Origin: an uncultured Eubacteriales bacterium
GTDB taxonomy: Bacteria > Bacillota > Clostridia > Oscillospirales > Oscillospiraceae
DNA length: 64,000 bases
Reading direction: 5' to 3'
NCBI GenBank assembly: GCA_900553805.1
Contig: USEU01000002.1
Coordinates: 1-64,000, forward strand
Shown: positions 63,313-64,000 of the stretch, one piece after another
Position numbering within the stretch: the stretch's first letter is position 1
Layout of the letters: each line of letters begins with the position of its first letter
The notes under the pieces: generated by a model
Database searches by the model: none
Seen by the model: only the letters and a program-made list of their open reading frames with translations
Told to the model about the DNA's origin: nothing
Translations under genes and position numbers: made by a program

Positions 63313-64000
63313 ATGGATAAGAATGATTTCGATCTCGATATCGATTTTGAAGAAGAATATGGCTTCGATCCCAAGGATTTCCTGTCGGAGGATGACGATT
63401 TCGATTATTCCGATATCCTGGATGAGGATGATCCTACGGAGGATATGGACGCCACAAAAGCCTACCATTTTGATCAGACGCCCGACCAGAACGCGGACGA
63501 CAATATAAGCGATGCCGATGAGGACCTGGCTGCCGATTTCCCGGAGCATCCCGATCACGACGATGAGCAGCAGGATTACCCCGACGAGGAAGCCCCCCAG
63601 GCTTATGATGCTCCCGAAGAAGAGCAGGACGGCCAGGAGTATGACATTGAGGAATACGACGAGGAGCCGGAGCAGGGTACCAAGAAAAAGGGCGGCCTGA
63701 AGCTTCCCAAGCTGGGCGGCAAGGGAAAATCAAAGAAGGCAAAGAGCAAAGCCTCTGACCCGGTGAAAAAGAGCGTGTTTTCCAAGCTGCTGGATATGTA
63801 TATGGAGCCGGTCACCCGGTATAAAGAGGAAAGTGAGGTCCTGGACCCCCTGGATCCCCGGTATATCCGCCGGAGAAAGCGGGAGAAAAAACGCATCTTC
63901 AAGGAGGTATATCTGCCTGCCATCATTGCGGGCCTGGCATTGCTTCTGATCCTCAGCTTCATCGTAGGTTCTGTTTCCAATGCGCTGACCGTGAAGAAAA
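63313..64000 (+). CDS. acidic-tailed single-pass membrane protein, 3' end outside the window
   Basis: Open frame of 229 codons running off the window. ATG 63313 follows GGTAGGGG. Residues 1-115 are extremely acidic with runs of Asp/Glu and some Tyr; about 120-160 is Lys-rich ('KKKGGLKLPKLGGKGKSKK'); a basic stretch 'RRRKREKKR' (about 185) leads into a membrane helix 'IIAGLALLLILSFIVGSV' (about 200-217). Topology therefore is N-in with a long charged cytoplasmic tail, as in some wall- or division-associated proteins. I do not recognise the family; the extracellular part is missing. Confidence 0.8.
   Translation, partial: MDKNDFDLDIDFEEEYGFDPKDFLSEDDDFDYSDILDEDDPTEDMDATKAYHFDQTPDQNADDNISDADEDLAADFPEHPDHDDEQQDYPDEEAPQAYDAPEEEQDGQEYDIEEYDEEPEQGTKKKGGLKLPKLGGKGKSKKAKSKASDPVKKSVFSKLLDMYMEPVTRYKEESEVLDPLDPRYIRRRKREKKRIFKEVYLPAIIAGLALLLILSFIVGSVSNALTVKK

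Overview
The window looks like a chromosomal segment of a low-copy-tRNA, GC-rich Firmicute of the Clostridia, most likely an Oscillospiraceae-type gut anaerobe (inference). The grounds are monoderm features (lipoproteins, VanW, VanZ), sigma-A promoters with TTGACA/TATAAT boxes, strong GGAGG ribosome sites, a pyrophosphate-type phosphofructokinase, BioY/BirA biotin control, and cobalamin and glycine riboswitches. I saw no transposase, CRISPR array, rRNA or phage structural gene.

Layout. 1-8.6 kb: a type I restriction-modification operon (hsdM, small winged-helix protein, hsdS, AbiH-family gene, AlbA_2/Schlafen-type gene, hsdR); the hsdS-abiH-albA block is visibly AT-richer than the hsdM and hsdR that enclose it. 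8.6-13 kb: an unknown gene, tRNA-Ser(TGA), an MFS exporter whose ribosome site is buried in a hairpin, and divergent birA/bioY with a BirA operator. 13-19 kb: orphan mazF, a lipoprotein, NAD(P)HX dehydratase, a DEDDh exonuclease, a conserved hypothetical, then a cobalamin riboswitch driving an exported cobaltochelatase and a small exported partner, and vanZ. 19-21.8 kb: divergent pfp (PPi-phosphofructokinase) and class II fba, then tRNA-Leu(CAG).

22-36.3 kb: an exopolysaccharide/capsule locus behind a long structured leader. A GC-rich initiating cassette (4,6-dehydratase, dehydratase-like paralogue without catalytic domain, DegT aminotransferase, PglC-like phosphoglycosyl transferase) is followed by an AT-rich, probably exchanged set (five glycosyltransferases, Wzy, Wzx). 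It faces a convergent gene encoding an XRE-type helix-turn-helix fused to UDP-glucose/GDP-mannose dehydrogenase.

36.7-47.3 kb: SstT-type symporter, a methyltransferase gene broken by one amber codon, a SnoaL-like gene, a FecR-domain lipoprotein with twelve 41-residue Cys/His repeats, an amino-acid ABC transporter, a tandem glycine riboswitch with an alanine/glycine symporter, and a deletion scar holding fragments of an exported protein and a histidine kinase. 47.4-64 kb: VanW, mfd, pth, prs, uvrA, a histidine-kinase-like protein without its phospho-acceptor His, radC, uvrB, a 169-bp terminal-inverted-repeat element, a MATE exporter and the start of an acidic membrane protein. Nucleotide excision repair genes (mfd, uvrA, uvrB) and radC are concentrated here.

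Best candidates for something undescribed: the HTH-sugar-nucleotide dehydrogenase fusion, the riboswitch-controlled extracytoplasmic cobaltochelatase pair, the CCCH-repeat FecR lipoprotein, the AbiH + AlbA_2 pair nested inside a type I system, and the structured leader of the polysaccharide operon.
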